Of a stretch of DNA of 64,000 nt, positions 50,400 to 61,396 are shown in pieces. Within the stretch, counting starts at the first letter, position 1. Each line of letters opens with the position of its first letter. The notes under the pieces were generated by a model that worked only from the letters and a program-made list of their open reading frames with translations, did no database searches and was not told where the DNA came from. The translations under genes and the position numbers were made by a program. Source of the stretch: Panopea generosa (taxonomy: Eukaryota > Mollusca > Bivalvia > Adapedonta > Hiatellidae); assembly GCA_029582155.1 (NCBI GenBank), contig CM055899.1, forward strand, positions 86,834,056 to 86,898,055, given 5' to 3'.

Positions 50400-50850
50400 G
50401 ATTTTATTACATGTAACTTTAATGTATAACACTTGTATGCATAACCAAATTTCGTGTCAGAATGGCCATATTTTTTTTAAATGTATGCAGCTTTCATTTC
50501 TTACTGTGGGTCAGCATGATCAAATATATTCAAATACATTTAAATTTAATATATAACTTGTTGTCACATAACCAAATTGATTAAAAAAAATATCTTTTAT
50601 TTCTAAATTTAGGTCAGCATAACCAAATTCATTTAAATACATGTAACTTTATTATCTACTTTGTGATCAGCATAACCAAATCTATTTAAATACATGTTAC
50701 TTTAATATCTAACTTGTTGTCAGTATATCCAAATCTATTTAAATACATGTTACTTTAATATCTAACTTGTTGTTAGTATATCCAAATCTATGTCAACATT
50801 AATTTATAACTTGGGGTCAGTATGACCAAATTTATTTATAAACATGCAAT
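50400..50850. repeat. ~53-bp tandem repeat, about 8 degenerate units
   Basis: gtcagtataaccaaatct-type blocks followed by atttaaatacatgtaacttt and aatatctaacttgttg recur. The cleanest neighbours, at 50711 and 50764, are 53 bp apart. Confidence 0.75.
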
Positions 50851-50869
50851 TTGAATTTCTCACTTTAAT

Positions 50870-51721
50870 CAGCCTGAATTTGATACTTTCAAATTCGAGT
50901 CCAAGTGTTTTTCTAATAATTGGGGTTTATATAAATCATTTAAATTGTATTTGATTATACTATTTGAGTTTATGACTCAGTCTGATCGATAGAGCAAAAG
51001 AGAAGGTTCACTTACTCTTCAAAATGACCCTGAAAATTTTAACCCTAAATTGTATGCAAAATTTAATGGGGTTTTGTCTTAAATATTCTTTATTGTTTTA
51101 AAAGATACGCATTTTGTTTTTTAATTTTACTGTTTTACTTAATACAATATCATCAAAATGTACATGTACAATTATTAAATACTTTTTTATACATTTAAGC
51201 CATTTAAGTTAAATATGTAATGTTTTTAACAGTGAATGCACTCTGGCAGCAAGACAATATGTACACATAGTATACCAGACAATAATAAGAATAAATATCT
51301 TTGTGTGAAAAGATTGCTTCACCATCAAAAAATATATCAAATGTTAAAAATAGGAAAAGAAAGGGGGAAATACTCTTTAGATTCATTCTGTGAATAGCAA
51401 AACATAAAATATATACATATTTTAAAAGAATAAAGTGTAATTCAAACAATCACACCAATCTTAGGTAAAACAATAAGTATCTAAAAGAAATGCATTTTAT
51501 AGGTCGGGTATTGGGGCTTCATACATGGTCATTTTAATATATTGTGATTAAATTCGATGCCTAAGGCGGCGCGTCCAGTATGGTTTCCCCACAATACGTA
51601 CTCGTACATTATATTAAAAAAACAAAAAAAAAACTGTATTATTACAATATATTCCAAAATTGTACAAAACATTATAAAATAACCTTATATTACAAAATGT
51701 CAAGACATCGAAATGCTTTAC
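50870..51721. other. No supported gene
   Basis: AT-rich intron-like sequence between the minisatellite and the intact kringle exon. No other exon was recognised. Confidence 0.45.
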
Positions 51722-51854
51722 CTGTAATAGTGTTAGAAGGACAGTTTGGCACATCACAATAATCATATTTATTGAGCCTAGAGCTAACATAACACCATGG
51801 CCGCAGTTGAGTCCCTCCTGGATTACGACAGTAGTTATGATTGAGAGACAAATC
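51722..51854 (-). CDS. Kringle-domain exon, 3' half (intact)
   Basis: Between acceptor TACTTATTTAG and donor GTAAAG the minus strand is open for 44 codons. It reads DLSLNHNYCRNPGG, RPWCYVSSRLN, then YDYCDVPNC, the complete second half of a kringle, an extracellular disulfide-bonded binding module. All three cysteines, the NYCRNP and PWCY motifs and the Y-C-D-V-P turn are present. It enters in phase 0 and leaves in phase 1. The 5' half expected upstream (above 51.86 kb) was not identified with confidence. Damaged kringle and EGF-like exons at 46.0, 43.4, 42.2 and 40.3 kb on the same strand suggest one multi-kringle gene or a run of decayed duplicates. Confidence 0.8.
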
Positions 51855-51899
51855 CTAAATAAGTACATATGCATATGCTTATGTAATTATGGAGGTTTG

Positions 51900-52186
51900 C
51901 TTGATTGATTGATTGAATATTTAGCGTCATTTTTATGCCACCGAGGGCTAACAGATGATCAGTTAAATTAACAACTGTTTCCTGGGATTAACCAGTACGC
52001 GAGCACAACCAATCTCTGTAAGTAACTGATAACTTTCCCACTTGAATAAGTGGTGAGAGATGAATGATAATGAGACACGATGTCGTATATCAATCATCAC
52101 GGAGACTGTTGCCAAGCGGGGATTCGAACTCACGACCCCTGGATTGATAGTCAGACGCGTAACCGACTGAGCTAATCAAGCCCGGC
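51900..52186 (-). mobile_element. tRNA-derived SINE, copy 3 (most complete)
   Basis: The minus strand starts GCCGGGCTTGATTAGCTCAG, with box A and box B (GAGTTCGAATCCC) intact, then the family body and the GATT-type tail. It is flanked by ATGGAGGTTTG (51889-51899) and ATGGATGTTTG (52187-52197), an 11-bp duplication with one mismatch. It inserted 35 bp beyond the acceptor of the intact kringle exon. Confidence 0.92.
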
Positions 52187-52197
52187 ATGGATGTTTG

Positions 52198-52940
52198 AAA
52201 ACATATACGATATTCTGCACGATTGAATATATCCATATCCTACAGTAATCATTGTCTGATGATAATATTGGTCGTTTACGTGATAATTTGGTACCTCTTG
52301 TACTGACTGACAGCGCCCCAGACCACTCGGTCACGGAGTACTCGGATAAATCTTATTTTTGTTTATGCTGTTCTGGTGGGTGTTTAATTGTAGATTTTAT
52401 TTCTCATGTTAGACATATAACATATAATTTCTTATTTGATTACATAGTATTCATTATGTTATCACAACGAGCGTTGAAGATAATTAGTTGTAAAGTGTAA
52501 ATTAGCTAATGTTTGATAACATGCTTTTAAAAATTTGTTAAACGAAATTTAGTTAACAAATTATACATGGTGACTAGGTATATATATTTATCATGCAACT
52601 TTTAACTTTCTTACATAATACAGCTGACTGATATTAGCATAATATTTTCCAGTATGTTTTATACTAGGAGCCGGAACTATTTTCCCGCCTCATCCGTTTT
52701 TAAATCTAGTGCTAATGCTGTATTGGCAACGACATTTTGTGATTGAATGATTAGGTAAACACATATTATCAGGTTAGAAACACTAATTACATATGGCAAA
52801 TCAAAAACCGATGTTTGGTTGGTTCGATTATCTAACTAAAATTTCTTTAATGTAGATGATTCGCTAGCAATTTATAAATTTATTTTCACCTTTTAAACAA
52901 AAAGTGGGAAAACAAATAGTGTTTCATGATAAATAAATTA
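52198..52940. other. No supported gene
   Basis: No exon that I can defend. A minus-strand stretch near 52260-52350 (GALSVSTRGTKLSRKR) is faintly kringle-like but lacks the cysteines. Confidence 0.4.
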
Positions 52941-53127
52941 CATGGTTAGTAGCTTACAATGTCAGCTGTATTTTTGAGAATGAAAGAAAAGAAATAGATG
53001 ATCAGCTTAAAATGTCAGCTGTATTTTGGCTCGTGACAGTAAGAAATAGATGCTCACCAAAGGCTCGCTTCTATTATTATTTTTACAATTGCCGTAATAC
53101 AGCTGATATTCTAAGCTACTAGCCATG
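52941..53127. mobile_element. 187-bp inverted-repeat element
   Basis: CATGGTTAGTAGCTTACAAT plus GTCAGCTGTATT at the left matches the complement of the right end (52941-52972 against 53096-53127) over 32 bp with about four mismatches. The interior repeats tcagctgtattt. It is probably a MITE or a palindrome-forming repeat. Confidence 0.65.
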
Positions 53128-53329
53128 TCATTCATATATATATGCAAATTTACAGACTGTACAGTCCGATCTAAAATATTATATGGACCAAAGCGAGAAA
53201 AGGTCCGATAGTCGAGTCCGTAAACTTGCATTTGAAAAGAAACAGTATGTATTATTTGTTAAATTATACTTTCAACATTCAAACACAATATAAATTAGCA
53301 AAGTTGTCATTCCATTGTGACTAAAGGCA

Positions 53330-53452
53330 AGTAGTATACAATATAGTCTCAGCGCAATTTTCCCACCACCAAAAATGTTCAGCTCACCAAAGCTCACTGA
53401 TCATTTTAAGCGATTGAAAAGTTTCTTTGAGACTGGCATATTGTATACTACT
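53330..53452. mobile_element. 123-bp inverted-repeat element
   Basis: AGTAGTATACAATAT at the left is repeated exactly, inverted, at the right (ATATTGTATACTACT). An inner TCTCA/TGAGA pair extends it with a three-base bulge. It is small and non-coding. Confidence 0.65.
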
Positions 53453-53539
53453 AACCCACATCCCACTAGACAGTTACTAGACAGCCAAAACCTTAAACGG
53501 AACCTAAGAGTTGATCACTAGAATAACCACTCCATTTTG

Positions 53540-54274
53540 CATATGCTCGTTTCTTTTTGCAATCACGTCTCGATATATTTTCCCACAATAACCGTATGGA
53601 AGTGTATTAATTCCATCATCCAAAATATATTATTTTATTATCAAAACATGATAAACTATCTTTATTTATTTCATAGTTTTTTACCAAATGCTTAACTGAT
53701 TTTATTGTCTTTTTTATGTGTATTTTCACAACTTCATTAATTAAGTATCTTTGTAATCCTCGTGCATTTTATTTTTTTTAACAACACCTTTAGTAATACC
53801 CTTATATTTTTTATATCTTTACCACCCATTTTATACGAATACATCTTACGTCTCAAACCAATAAATTCTGTAATCGGAATACCCACAGCCTCATCATTCA
53901 TCTTCCTAATAACTTTTTTATTATCATCGAAGAAGAATGGACTGTTTTTAGAGTAATCAGTTTTATCAAACAAGTTTTTGTCCTCATACAAATCCTCAAA
54001 AATATATTTTATTTTAATTTCATAACATAAGGAATCAGTATTTGGGGATAATAATAATAACAATAAGTTTACGCTATTTCTATTGTACATTTTAAGAATA
54101 AAATTGTAATGAAAATCATACATTAAAAATTTACAATTCTAAGATGGTCATTCCAAAACAAGAAGGACGATTAAGAATCGACTCCTCCCTTATTTTATGT
54201 ATTCCATACAAATTATCGTTAAACAATTGTGCAAAATGAAAGTTTCTTTGCTGCATGCTTTTCTTATACCCTTT
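53540..54274 (-). pseudogene. Polinton-type protein-primed DNA polymerase B, C-terminal part
   Basis: The C-terminal palm and thumb of a family B, protein-primed DNA polymerase of a Polinton/Maverick-type element. The piece resumes at the very edge of a LINE (FNDNLYGIHK near 54220) and runs through VYDFHYNFI, SPNTDSLCYEI, GIPITEFIGLRRKMYSYK and, in another frame, KDSLSCFDN and ILDDGINTLPYG, ending near 53540. Motif C, normally D-T-D-S, reads N-T-D-S, so a catalytic aspartate is lost. Frameshifts lie near 54124 and 53750. It continues the gene piece beyond the LINE at 56805-59100. Confidence 0.85.
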
Positions 54275-54275
54275 C

Positions 54276-56803
54276 ATTCAATTCAATTCAAATTTATTCA
54301 GGTATATAAGATCATTATACAACATATATATATCATGATGATGATGAAATAACAGTAATAAATCAAGAAAATAAATAAGTAAAATAATTATAGAAATCAT
54401 CTAAAAATTAAAGATCTTATAACCTAGGATAACCCATTAAAGCAACAAACGCGCTTATTTCCAAGGGGGTCCCTTCCCTTAAAATTGCGATTTTTTTTAA
54501 AAATTTAAGAAATATGATATACATGAAATGTTAAGAATGTAAACATTTGATATAAACTTGTTAAAATGTAACAATACAGAAAACATTGAATTATCATATA
54601 CCCTGAATAACTGAATAATATATATAAGTGGTTCACATTACAAGAAATATTTTCTACTAATACTTAAAAATTAAATATTCAAATTTTCTCTAGCCTGCGA
54701 GGAGATACATAAATGTTTATAACTTTACGTTTAAAAGTTTGCTTATTGGTTAACTTCTTCAAATCGCTAGGCCAATTATTCCAGTCAGCAATTGCATTGC
54801 AATAAAAGGTGCCCGAATCGAAACTCTTAGCATGCGGAACTATAAAATTACTTTCACTAAACCGTGTGCGGTTATGAATAGAAGACACCCTATGGAAGTT
54901 ATCATAAAGATATGTTGGCGCGGTGCCATGGAAAATATTAAAAACATGATTAAGTCTTAGTTGTTTTACTTTATCCTCAACCCTCAATACATTAACTGTT
55001 TCTAACATAGCGCAGATTATACTAGACCTTGGGGATAAGTTATATAAGAATCGTACAACTTTATTTTGAGTGACTTGTAGTTTGTGTTTTAACTTTTTAG
55101 TGAGACCGGCATACCAAGACGAGCAGGAATAATCAAAATGACATTGTACTAAGGCACTTATTAAAGTTCTCTTAGTTTGAAGGTTAAAATAACGACAGTT
55201 TCGATATAAAAAAGCAATCCGCGAATTAACTTTTTTAACAATGGAGTCAACTATCGCCTCACCGTTTAGTAACTTGTCAATAGTTAATCCTAAATATTTG
55301 ACCTTTTCCTGGGACAAATTTCATGACCGTTACATGTAACCGTAAATGACTGAACTTTTTTTATCCTTCTAGATGAGCCAAACAACATACATTCGGTTTT
55401 GCCTAGATGAAGGGACAGTTTATTATCAACTAGCCATGTAGAACAATTATCCATGATACGACTAAGTCTATCTGCAATAACATTAGGGTCTTTGTCAGCG
55501 AACAATATTACACTGTCATCTGCATATAATACTAATTTAAAATCGGAGTCGATGCACGTAGGCTTCCCTGTGGTACGCCGCAAGTAACTTGGGTAGATTT
55601 TGATGAAACTTTGTTTATCTTCACTAACTGTGAGCTTTCGGTTAGATAAGATTCGAACCAATTTATCGACGCCACTCCCATTTCAGAGAGCTTATTACAT
55701 AGAACTACGTGGTCAACGGTATCAAACGCTATCTGTAGGTCGAGTAAAACCATTCCGGTATAAAAACCATTTGCATTGTTATATTTAATAAAATCAAAAA
55801 GGTGAATAAGACATGTATCAGTGGAGTATTTACTCCTAAAAGCGGACTGGAACTCATACAGAAGAGAATTTTTAGCTAAATTATCCGCAAATTGGTTATA
55901 TACAGAACGCTCTAGAACTTTTGATATAACATTAAGTATGCTAACTGGCCTATAATTACCAACTTCCAAAGGACTAGACTTTTTGTAAATCGGGCTGACT
56001 CTTGCAGTTTTCATTTCATCGGGAACAATGCCGGAGTCAATAGACATATTAATAATCAAAGTAATAGGTGTTTTAAGAAAAATTGCACTGTCTCTGACAA
56101 ATTTAGGTGGAATGCCATCTAGTCCAGTGCTTTTAGCAGCATTTAACTAATTTAATTCCTTGAAAACAAAATCCTCAGTGACATGACTAATTTTAAAAAG
56201 AGTGTCATGAGACTTCTTCGAATTATAAAAAGTCTCAAAAATTGGTGAAGATGTACTAACAATATGTATAGGGTTCGGCAGCTTATTTACAAGATTTGCT
56301 GCGACTGTAGTAAAACAATCATTAAAATGATTTGAGATTGTCAAAGGATCATGACAAACCTCATTATCAATATTTAAGACAATATTCGAACTTTTGTTTG
56401 TCTTATATTTGTAACCAAGCTTTTTCAACTGCTGCCATAGACCTTTCACGTCATACTTATGTTTTTCCACTTTATTAGAGAAATAGTTAGATTTTGTAGA
56501 TTTTATTAAATATCGAACCTTCTTTCGAAAGCTACAAAATTGCTTATAATAATCAGTAGACTTATGTTTTTTATAATTGTATAAGGCATTGTCTCTTGCT
56601 TTAATTAATTCAAGAATTTCAGAGGTCATCCACGGTTCTGTACGCTGCTTTAATCTAACCTCTTTAATAGAAGCTTTATTGTTTACTACATTCATAAAGA
56701 TATAATGAAAACATGACCAAGCATCGTTTACACATGTCGAGTTAAAACATGTGCTCCAGTCATCAACGGTTAATTTTAAATTGATAAGTTTTCCATTGTG
56801 TTT
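54276..56803 (-). mobile_element. CR1/L2-group LINE nested in the polymerase gene
   Basis: Minus strand, 5'-truncated after the endonuclease. It begins with the linker (56147-56695, VRLKQRTEPWMTSEI). The reverse transcriptase follows (55532-56059: ARVSPIYKKSSP, YRPVSIL, FDTVDHVVL, GVPQGSL). After a deletion of the short block that should follow GVPQGS comes LVLYADDSVILF (55290-55661), then the C-terminal domain (54679-55317, KVKYLGLTIDK, LVQCHFDYSCSSWY). The 3' end is a TTGAATTGAAT-type microsatellite tail (plus 54277-54296), usual for this group. Frameshifts occur near 55300 and 55560. The CpG and frame damage is milder than in the LINE at 15-18 kb, so it is probably younger. Confidence 0.9.
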
Positions 56804-56804
56804 C

Positions 56805-59100
56805 TAAACATCAACTTGTGTGTTAAAATTGATATATTCAGCCAACCAAGGTCTTTCATAAAACTGTAATACTCTATAAACCTTACCCAACTTCATTTCC
56901 GGATCAAGATAAAGTTTAAGGTTGTTCCTATGAATAACATATTTTTTTCTTATGAAATAAATTAGGAACCAACTTTGTTGTTCTATCACTACTTATATCA
57001 TATTTGTCTTTTATTTTAACACAGCAATCAGATATTTTATCTTTTAATATTAATTTCTTTGGTGCTTAAGGGTAACCAGAATGTAAATAGTGTATTTCTT
57101 TTGGATAAATGAGACCACACTCAATAAAAAAGTTATTTTTTTCAGTTTTGTCCAGTTCCTCTGGACAAACCCTTTTCAAATTACGGTAAGGTAAAGGCTG
57201 ACTCATTCCCGAACCTTAAAGGATGTAAGCGTCTAGGTTCGAAATGTATTTACTTTCCTTACTAGGATTGTAATCATCTAAATATTTGGTATTCGTCTTG
57301 GAATATCTGTTGGCGATGTAACTAATACCGCCTCGTAATCCCTTTTCAACCATTAAATGCATGTCAATATCTGTGATAAAATCCAACGTAATTATTGTCA
57401 TCTTTAACATTGCATCCCAAGCTAAAGTAAGGTCAAGCATCAAGTTTGTAATATTCTAAACATGTCCCACAAAAGATTTCAAATACATCAGATAGCAAAA
57501 GAACGTCAGTCTTTAAGCAGAGATCATGATTATCTCCCATTGTCTCGCAACCAAGTAACTTCCATTCACCCCGCGCATGTTCGTAATCATCGTCTGACAC
57601 ATCCTCATTTGTTAATAAAATAAGTTCTTTGATGGTAAATGTTTATCACTTAACTTATCCCGCCATCCATGTAATCATATGGATAAACCCCCTTTCTTTT
57701 TACTAATTCCAACTTATCTTTAAAATGTTTTTTAGTAAAACAAAATGCCTCTTCCGGTAGGTATTAACTAAATAAGCTAAGGATTGGTTAAGAAATTGTA
57801 AACTATCCACAAAGACTAAGTTGTCTATCAGGAGGGCCATGCATTTTTCCATATTATTAGGAATTACATTAATTTCCCTTTCAAACTTACCCATTTCCTG
57901 CATTATGAAATGACCATCGTATCCTTTTAGATAATTGAACACAACAGGGATATTTTTACTTAATCTAAGGAATCTATTACACTCTATTGCACTATCGCGA
58001 TATTTTCCCGTAACATGACAATGATCTCGCACAGGATAGTTTCATTTTAAATTATCTTCCTTATATTCCTTTTCACAAATATGACAAGACTTACTTTTTT
58101 TAATCTCTTTTTCCTCCATTTTTTTTATTAAAATGGTTTTTCATCACGTGTTCGCAATACTCCTGCTCGACCAACATCTTTTCAAACGATAAACGGAATC
58201 CTTCCCTCGCTAAATCTCTACTGGTTTACTAAATGCATTATCATATGTGCATACTAACTTATATCCAAAACCGCAAGCAACATGATTTTGGTAAGCCTCA
58301 GTTGAGTTACCAAACATTTCATTTACTGGTTTAACTTTTGCTTCAAAATCAGCATAAATGATAAAAGGGGATGCTAATTGTTTATGATAATTTCAAAAAA
58401 TATATCTTATTGTTTTTCTCATCAAGCATTTTACTTTTTTATGTTCCGTTAATAGACAAACATACATCTTTGTGGATATTAAGTATTCTTTCTGATGTAA
58501 AATGTTGGATGCAATATTTACAAAAGAATAATTGATGAATGTTTTTTGATTGTGTGTTCATTGACATATTAAAGTCCTTTATCCAAACATAATGAGATAA
58601 ACCTTCTCCTTCTATTAATAAATGATAACATGTTTTTTTATTTATATTTTTAGAGATGTACAACTGGTAAATAGGTTCTTTACCACTTCCAATTCCAAAG
58701 ACGTTTAACCTTATATCATTAGCTGCTTCTATTTAAGGAATATATTTTATTTTGACAGGAAAGTTCATTCCATCATAATTCACTTTATCTATACGTTATT
58801 TATATTTTGTTATTCTTTGTCGGTCCTTTTCAGTTGGAAACAAATACGCCATTTTTTTTTATTTTTAATATTGATTAATCCTTGTCTTTTTTTATAACAT
58901 CGGGAAGAGCGACATACGAAGAACCCCTTAATGGTCTGTATTTTATAATTGTTACATAATGTTCCTACACTTCTTTTATTATCCAACCAGATCCCAGAGA
59001 AATCCATTGGCCGATTCTGTTTGATAATTCATTTTTGTATATCATTTCATTCTTATTTTATATCATTTTGGTATAACAATGTTTTTGCTTTCGATTAAAA
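56805..59100 (-). pseudogene. Polinton-type DNA polymerase B, N-terminal and central part
   Basis: Read from 59100 down: WISLGSGWII and SSYVALPDVIKK (58880-59040), then LINIKNKK. A C2H2-like FFCKYCIQHFTSERILNIHK follows (58439-58663). Next is a zinc-binding endonuclease-VII-like block (CHICEKEY near 58080, RDHCHVTGKYRDSA near 58010). The 3'-5' exonuclease-type region (NYLKGYDGHFIMQEM, INVIPNNMEKCMA, LVFVDSLQFLNQS) and the palm (GVYPYDYMD, LKTDVLLLSDVFEIF, TDIDMHLMVEKGLRGGI, SKESKYISNLDA) come after it. It breaks off at EYINFNTQ next to a LINE. At least eight stops or shifts are present. Roughly 50-70 residues usual in the family are missing between this piece and 54274, so the insertion came with a deletion. 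No Polinton integrase, capsid gene or terminal repeat was recognised. Confidence 0.87.
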
Positions 59101-60180
59101 AAACACACTTTGAGTAGTTCCTTTATCTTTGACTCCGTCGTTCCCAAAACAACATTTAGTTTAGCAATAAAACCTCAACTGTTATATTTTGTTAAACATT
59201 CAAATCCTGCCAAGTTAGGAGACACATTAGTGGCTTAACACCTTTTTTAATTGTATCATCGGGTCGTATTTGTTTACTTTATTAATTTGAAAGTGTTGAT
59301 ATGCGTTTTTTAGATATTCTAATAGGTGTGAAGATTATGTATATCTTATATCTAGAAAATTATTATTATGCATTAGCATAAATAAACCTATAACTTTATT
59401 TATCATTTTTAGAATACCCGCTTTTTATTCGATTGGTTTTCTAACAACACATAGTGATCAACCCAGCATTTATATTTAAATCCTTTTGTGCAGCATGCGT
59501 TCTCTTATACTCTATTTTATTATCTTTATTATCACACTGTAGCAATAACTGCTTTTGGTTTTCTTCTCTCTTTATTAAGAAACGATCTGATAACATCTTT
59601 CCTCTCCATTATTATTTCTCCGAAACTTCCATAACTACGCGGCTTCTGAGCAGCCTCCTTTATTTCTTTTTCTTTTCTTTACATATTTTTCTTGATAATT
59701 TCATTATTTTATTTTATTTTAACAATAGCTTCTTTTCTTTCCTTTTGATTCATTCTATCTAAACACTCAAACTAATTAATTTTTCCATATATAGATTAGA
59801 TTTTTATTTAATTATAAAGTAAATTACCCGATCAAAAATTATTTTATAATCATCTTTGTTTTTCCTTTCTATATCATTGTTAATTACTTATACTTTTTTT
59901 TCATACTTGTTGAGGAATTGTTCTTATTTTTTCTCTTAATTAGTAAGTTATTCTCTCGAAATCTCACTTTCACTAGGTCTTGATATTACCCTTGTTCTTT
60001 CGAGACATTTATCAATAGACGTTTTCAAATAAATGTAACAATCTGGTTTAGTTTGACTTATACTATGAATGACATAATTCTATACAACCCTTTCTAATGG
60101 GGAGAAGACATGTGACGAAGCAAACACATCTTTATTAGATTCCTAACACCTTTTAAGAGCACAAACACCTGGCCCCGGTT
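59101..60180. other. T/C-rich region without a supported gene
   Basis: Strongly pyrimidine-rich on the plus strand (59450-59960). The complement has short Lys/Glu-rich frames (ERKDVIRSFLNKERRKP near 59580) that could be a worn N-terminal part of the polymerase gene, but I cannot show it. The 102-codon plus frame is an artefact of composition. Confidence 0.4.
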
Positions 60181-60335
60181 TCACGAAAAAACTTAAGTTA
60201 TTACTCATGAGCTGACTCATTTATGAACTTAAGTCCGTTAACAAACTCAACTGAGTAAGATCGTATGAGACTGTTTCATGAAACAACTTAAGTTTTGTCT
60301 CAGTTGAATGAAATAAGCGTCTCAAACTTTATGAT
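60174..60335. repeat. GGTTTCACGAAA..CTTAAG repeat
   Basis: Begins ggccccggtttcacgaa and has two blocks of the type gtttcatgaaacaacttaag, plus several acttaagt and ctcagttgaat pieces in direct and inverted order. It is probably a short dispersed element; it ends about 115 bp before the start codon of the Myb/SANT gene. Confidence 0.5.
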
Positions 60336-60450
60336 TTTCAATAACACAAGCGGTTCCGTTTCCGGTACTCTTCATCGAAAAGGTACGAAAATGACTTAAA
60401 TACGGGAAACTTTGACGTTTGACAGATGTCGTTTGGTCTGCGCGAGAGTT
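60336..60450 (+). promoter_or_regulatory. CpG-containing 5' flank of the Myb/SANT gene
   Basis: Relatively CpG-rich stretch (gcggttccgtttccggtac, tgcgcgagagtt) directly upstream of the ATG at 60451, unlike the AT-rich surroundings. It is probably the 5' UTR and a TATA-less promoter. An out-of-frame ATG occurs at 60426. Confidence 0.35.
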
Positions 60451-60617
60451 ATGGACGAAAGAAAAAGGTCACAGAATTGGACGGAGGATGAGAGGGTTTC
60501 TGCTATAGAAGCCATACACCAAAATGCAGAAACCCTCTTCTGCAAATTTAGAGGATCATCCCAGGGTGCAAAAGCAAAGGAAGACAAATGGCAGGAGATT
60601 GCCTTAGGTTTAAATGC
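60451..60617 (+). CDS. Myb/SANT-like DNA-binding protein, exon 1
   Basis: Start ATG 60451. The first 55 codons read MDERKRSQNWTEDERVSAIE and on to KWQEIALGLN, the first two helices of a Myb/SANT-like DNA-binding domain of the type found in many metazoan regulators and in proteins derived from Harbinger transposons. Conserved tryptophans are W10 and W47. The exon ends at donor GTAAGT (60618) in phase 2. It joins exon 2 (61926-61996), exon 3 (62980-63126) and exon 4 (63879-63948) with matching phases 2, 1 and 1, giving 151 codons before the window ends. No stop or shift interrupts it. The last 27 bases of the exon and the donor are the first unit of a 68-bp tandem repeat. It is likely a nuclear DNA-binding protein; its target is unknown. 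Confidence 0.8.
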
Positions 60618-61066
60618 GTAAGTACGTACATAGACACTGTGTCACATACGGGTCTGTAGCAGGAGATTGCCTTAGGTTTAAATGCGTAAGTACGTACATA
60701 GACACTGTGTCACATACGGGTCTGTAGCAGGAGATTGCCTTAGGTTTAAATGCGTAAGTAGGTACATAGACACTGTGTCACATACGGGTCTGTAGCAGGA
60801 GATTGCCTTAGGTTTAAATGCGTAAGTACGTACATAGACACTGTGCCACATACGGGTCTGTAGCAGGAGATTGCCTTAGGTTTAAATGCGTAAGTACGTA
60901 CATAGACACTGTGTCACATACGGGTCTGTAGCAGGAGATTGCCTTAGGTTTAAATGCGTAAGTACGTACATAGACACTGTGTCACATACGGGTCTGTAGC
61001 AGGAGATTACCTTAGGTTTAAATGCGTAAGTACGTACATAGACACTGTGCCATATACGGGTCTGTA
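60591..61066 (+). repeat. 68-bp minisatellite spanning a splice donor, 7 copies
   Basis: Units start at 60591, 60659, 60727, 60795, 60863, 60931 and 60999 and are almost identical (one gtaggtac variant in the third, attacc and ccatat in the last). Each has 27 bases of exon end (gcaggagattgccttagg...aatgc) followed by GTAAGT and 41 bases of intron start. Only the first donor preserves the reading frame. Confidence 0.97.
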
Positions 61067-61257
61067 GCACTGACCTATGACCGGAGAAATATCGCACAAT
61101 GGAATGATAGAGCTTGAGTACCAAATTGAGAAGTTTCGTACCACATTTAGTTTCATGTATATAAACTTTACTGTATAGTGCGCAATGGGTTATTATGAGA
61201 ATAAACTATAATCAGTGACTTTATTATATAATTTATATTTTTTTATTTTATCAATTG

Positions 61258-61396
61258 TAGCGAATGTACATGGGTCATTTACAACAGCCTTGCTGTTAAG
61301 CTAGCTTTTATAGCGACATGGTTTAAGTACACTGACTGTATTAGAAGTTAAGCAACGAAGTAAGGGGTTAGTACATGGATGGGTGACCGCTGTCAC
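61258..61396 (+). repeat. 5S-rRNA-like sequence, copy 1
   Basis: agaagttaagcaacgaagta and ggttagtacatggatgggtg followed by accgctgtcac match the internal promoter and 3' half of eukaryotic 5S rRNA. The 5' half is diverged. A GTCAC-tttaat-GTGAC hairpin and a TTTTT terminator-like run follow (near 61413). It is likely a 5S-derived SINE or pseudogene, inside intron 1 of the Myb/SANT gene. Confidence 0.75.

Noticed and set aside
52260-52350. Kringle 5' half candidate near the intact exon
   Set aside because: GALSVSTRGTK resembles the domain loosely, but no cysteine or SYRG motif is present.
59454-59762. 102-codon plus-strand Phe/Leu/Ser-rich frame
   Set aside because: Product of pyrimidine-rich composition; no start context or family.
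60882-61124. 80-codon minus-strand repetitive frame
   Set aside because: Antisense read-through of the 68-bp minisatellite.
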